From: Bryobacterales bacterium
GTDB taxonomy: Bacteria > Acidobacteriota > Terriglobia > Bryobacterales > Bryobacteraceae
Length of the DNA: 6,627 nt
Direction of reading: 5' to 3'
Assembly (NCBI GenBank): GCA_003132905.1
Contig: PKZC01000104.1
Coordinates: 1 to 6,627 of the forward strand
The notes beneath the pieces are model-generated. The model ran no database searches and had not been told where the DNA came from. It saw only the letters and a program-made list of their open reading frames with translations. The position numbers and the translations under genes were made by a program. Shown here in pieces: positions 6,265 to 6,627 of the stretch. Position 1 is the first letter of the stretch; each line of letters opens with the position of its first letter.

Positions 6265-6627
6265 TCACCGTTCTCCGGCGCTCCCCTTCTTGGGCGGAGC
6301 CAACTCTTTCATCTTCCGCTGAAACTCCGGATACATGGTCTCGGCGCCGCCTAACGTCGCAGCCAATGGAATTCCGTATTTCGTTGCAAATTCCGCCACA
6401 AATGGATTTTCGCCCGGAAGGAAATTCGGTACCGCGCCCCGCGGCTGGTTCGCAATTTCAACAACCGACTCGCATGGATACAGCCAGTTTTGTCCTTCTT
6501 CCTTGATCCGGTGGAAGACCTGGCTTCGCACAAACGGCTCGGTCAATGTCGCCGGATCGGTCACTTCGCTCACGTGCACCAGATAATCGCCGTGCCGCAT
6601 GAAGTGCTCTATCAAGGTCGCTTCATC
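6265..6627 (-). CDS. Hypothetical protein, C-terminal part (5' end beyond window)
   Basis: Open reading frame on the - strand, open to the right edge, with its stop at 6265-6267. The visible 120 residues begin DEATLIEHFMRHGDYLVHV. Notable blocks are VTDPATLTEPFVRSQVF, WLYPCESVVEIA, NFLPGENPFVAEFATKYG and LGGAETMYPEF, ending in a basic tail (LAPPKKGSAGER). I recall similar C-terminal sequences in uncharacterised proteins common in Acidobacteriota, but no function or domain name can be given from the sequence. No membrane segment is visible in this part. A TTG at 6613-6615 is an internal codon, not the start, since the frame continues upstream. The gene converges on the molybdoenzyme gene with 30 bases between stops and is not part of the formate dehydrogenase operon. 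Confidence 0.75.
   Translation of the reverse strand, partial: DEATLIEHFMRHGDYLVHVSEVTDPATLTEPFVRSQVFHRIKEEGQNWLYPCESVVEIANQPRGAVPNFLPGENPFVAEFATKYGIPLAATLGGAETMYPEFQRKMKELAPPKKGSAGER

Overview
The window carries a selenocysteine-containing, membrane-bound formate dehydrogenase locus of the E. coli FdnGHI / FdoGHI type. It lies on the + strand in the order alpha (Mo/W catalytic subunit, 5' end cut by the window edge), beta (four [4Fe-4S] subunit), gamma (cytochrome b556), then the maturation factor FdhE. Next comes an exported molybdopterin oxidoreductase of the sulfite oxidase fold, and finally the 3' end of an unrelated gene on the - strand that runs in from the right edge. The DNA is GC-rich, coding is dense and all genes are bacterial. 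The - strand protein at the right end resembles hypothetical proteins I associate with Acidobacteriota, so that phylum is my best guess, held with low to moderate confidence.

Region by region. Bases 3-2558 are the alpha subunit, read through an in-frame TGA at 27-29 that encodes selenocysteine; a bacterial SECIS hairpin follows at 41-58. Bases 2559-2697 are a gap that is mostly a long, near-perfect palindromic element with 28-nt arms at 2572-2599 and 2656-2683. Bases 2698-3587 are the beta subunit, broken by an apparent one-base deletion in a C run at 3234-3236, directly after the last cluster-binding cysteine. The out-of-frame stop at 3271-3273 overlaps an ATG of the downstream frame as ATGA, so the two halves could also be read as a coupled pair. 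Bases 3584-4243 are the gamma subunit and 4240-5001 are FdhE; each start overlaps the preceding stop by four bases (ATGA). After a 51-base gap with a good ribosome binding site, 5053-6234 encode the Tat-exported molybdoenzyme. It ends tail to tail with the - strand gene (6265-6627).

How they work together. By analogy with FdnGHI, alpha oxidises formate at a bis-MGD centre with Sec as metal ligand on the outer face of the cytoplasmic membrane. Beta passes the electrons through four Fe-S clusters, and gamma hands them to quinone through two b hemes. FdhE assists maturation of the alpha subunit. The last gene uses molybdopterin chemistry too, but its substrate cannot be read from the sequence, and it appears to lack the arginine that binds sulfite in true sulfite oxidases.

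The points of most interest are the recoded TGA, the palindromic element separating alpha from beta, the frameshift with a possible stop-restart in beta, and the atypical active site of the last enzyme. I see no RNA gene, CRISPR array, insertion sequence or convincing terminator.
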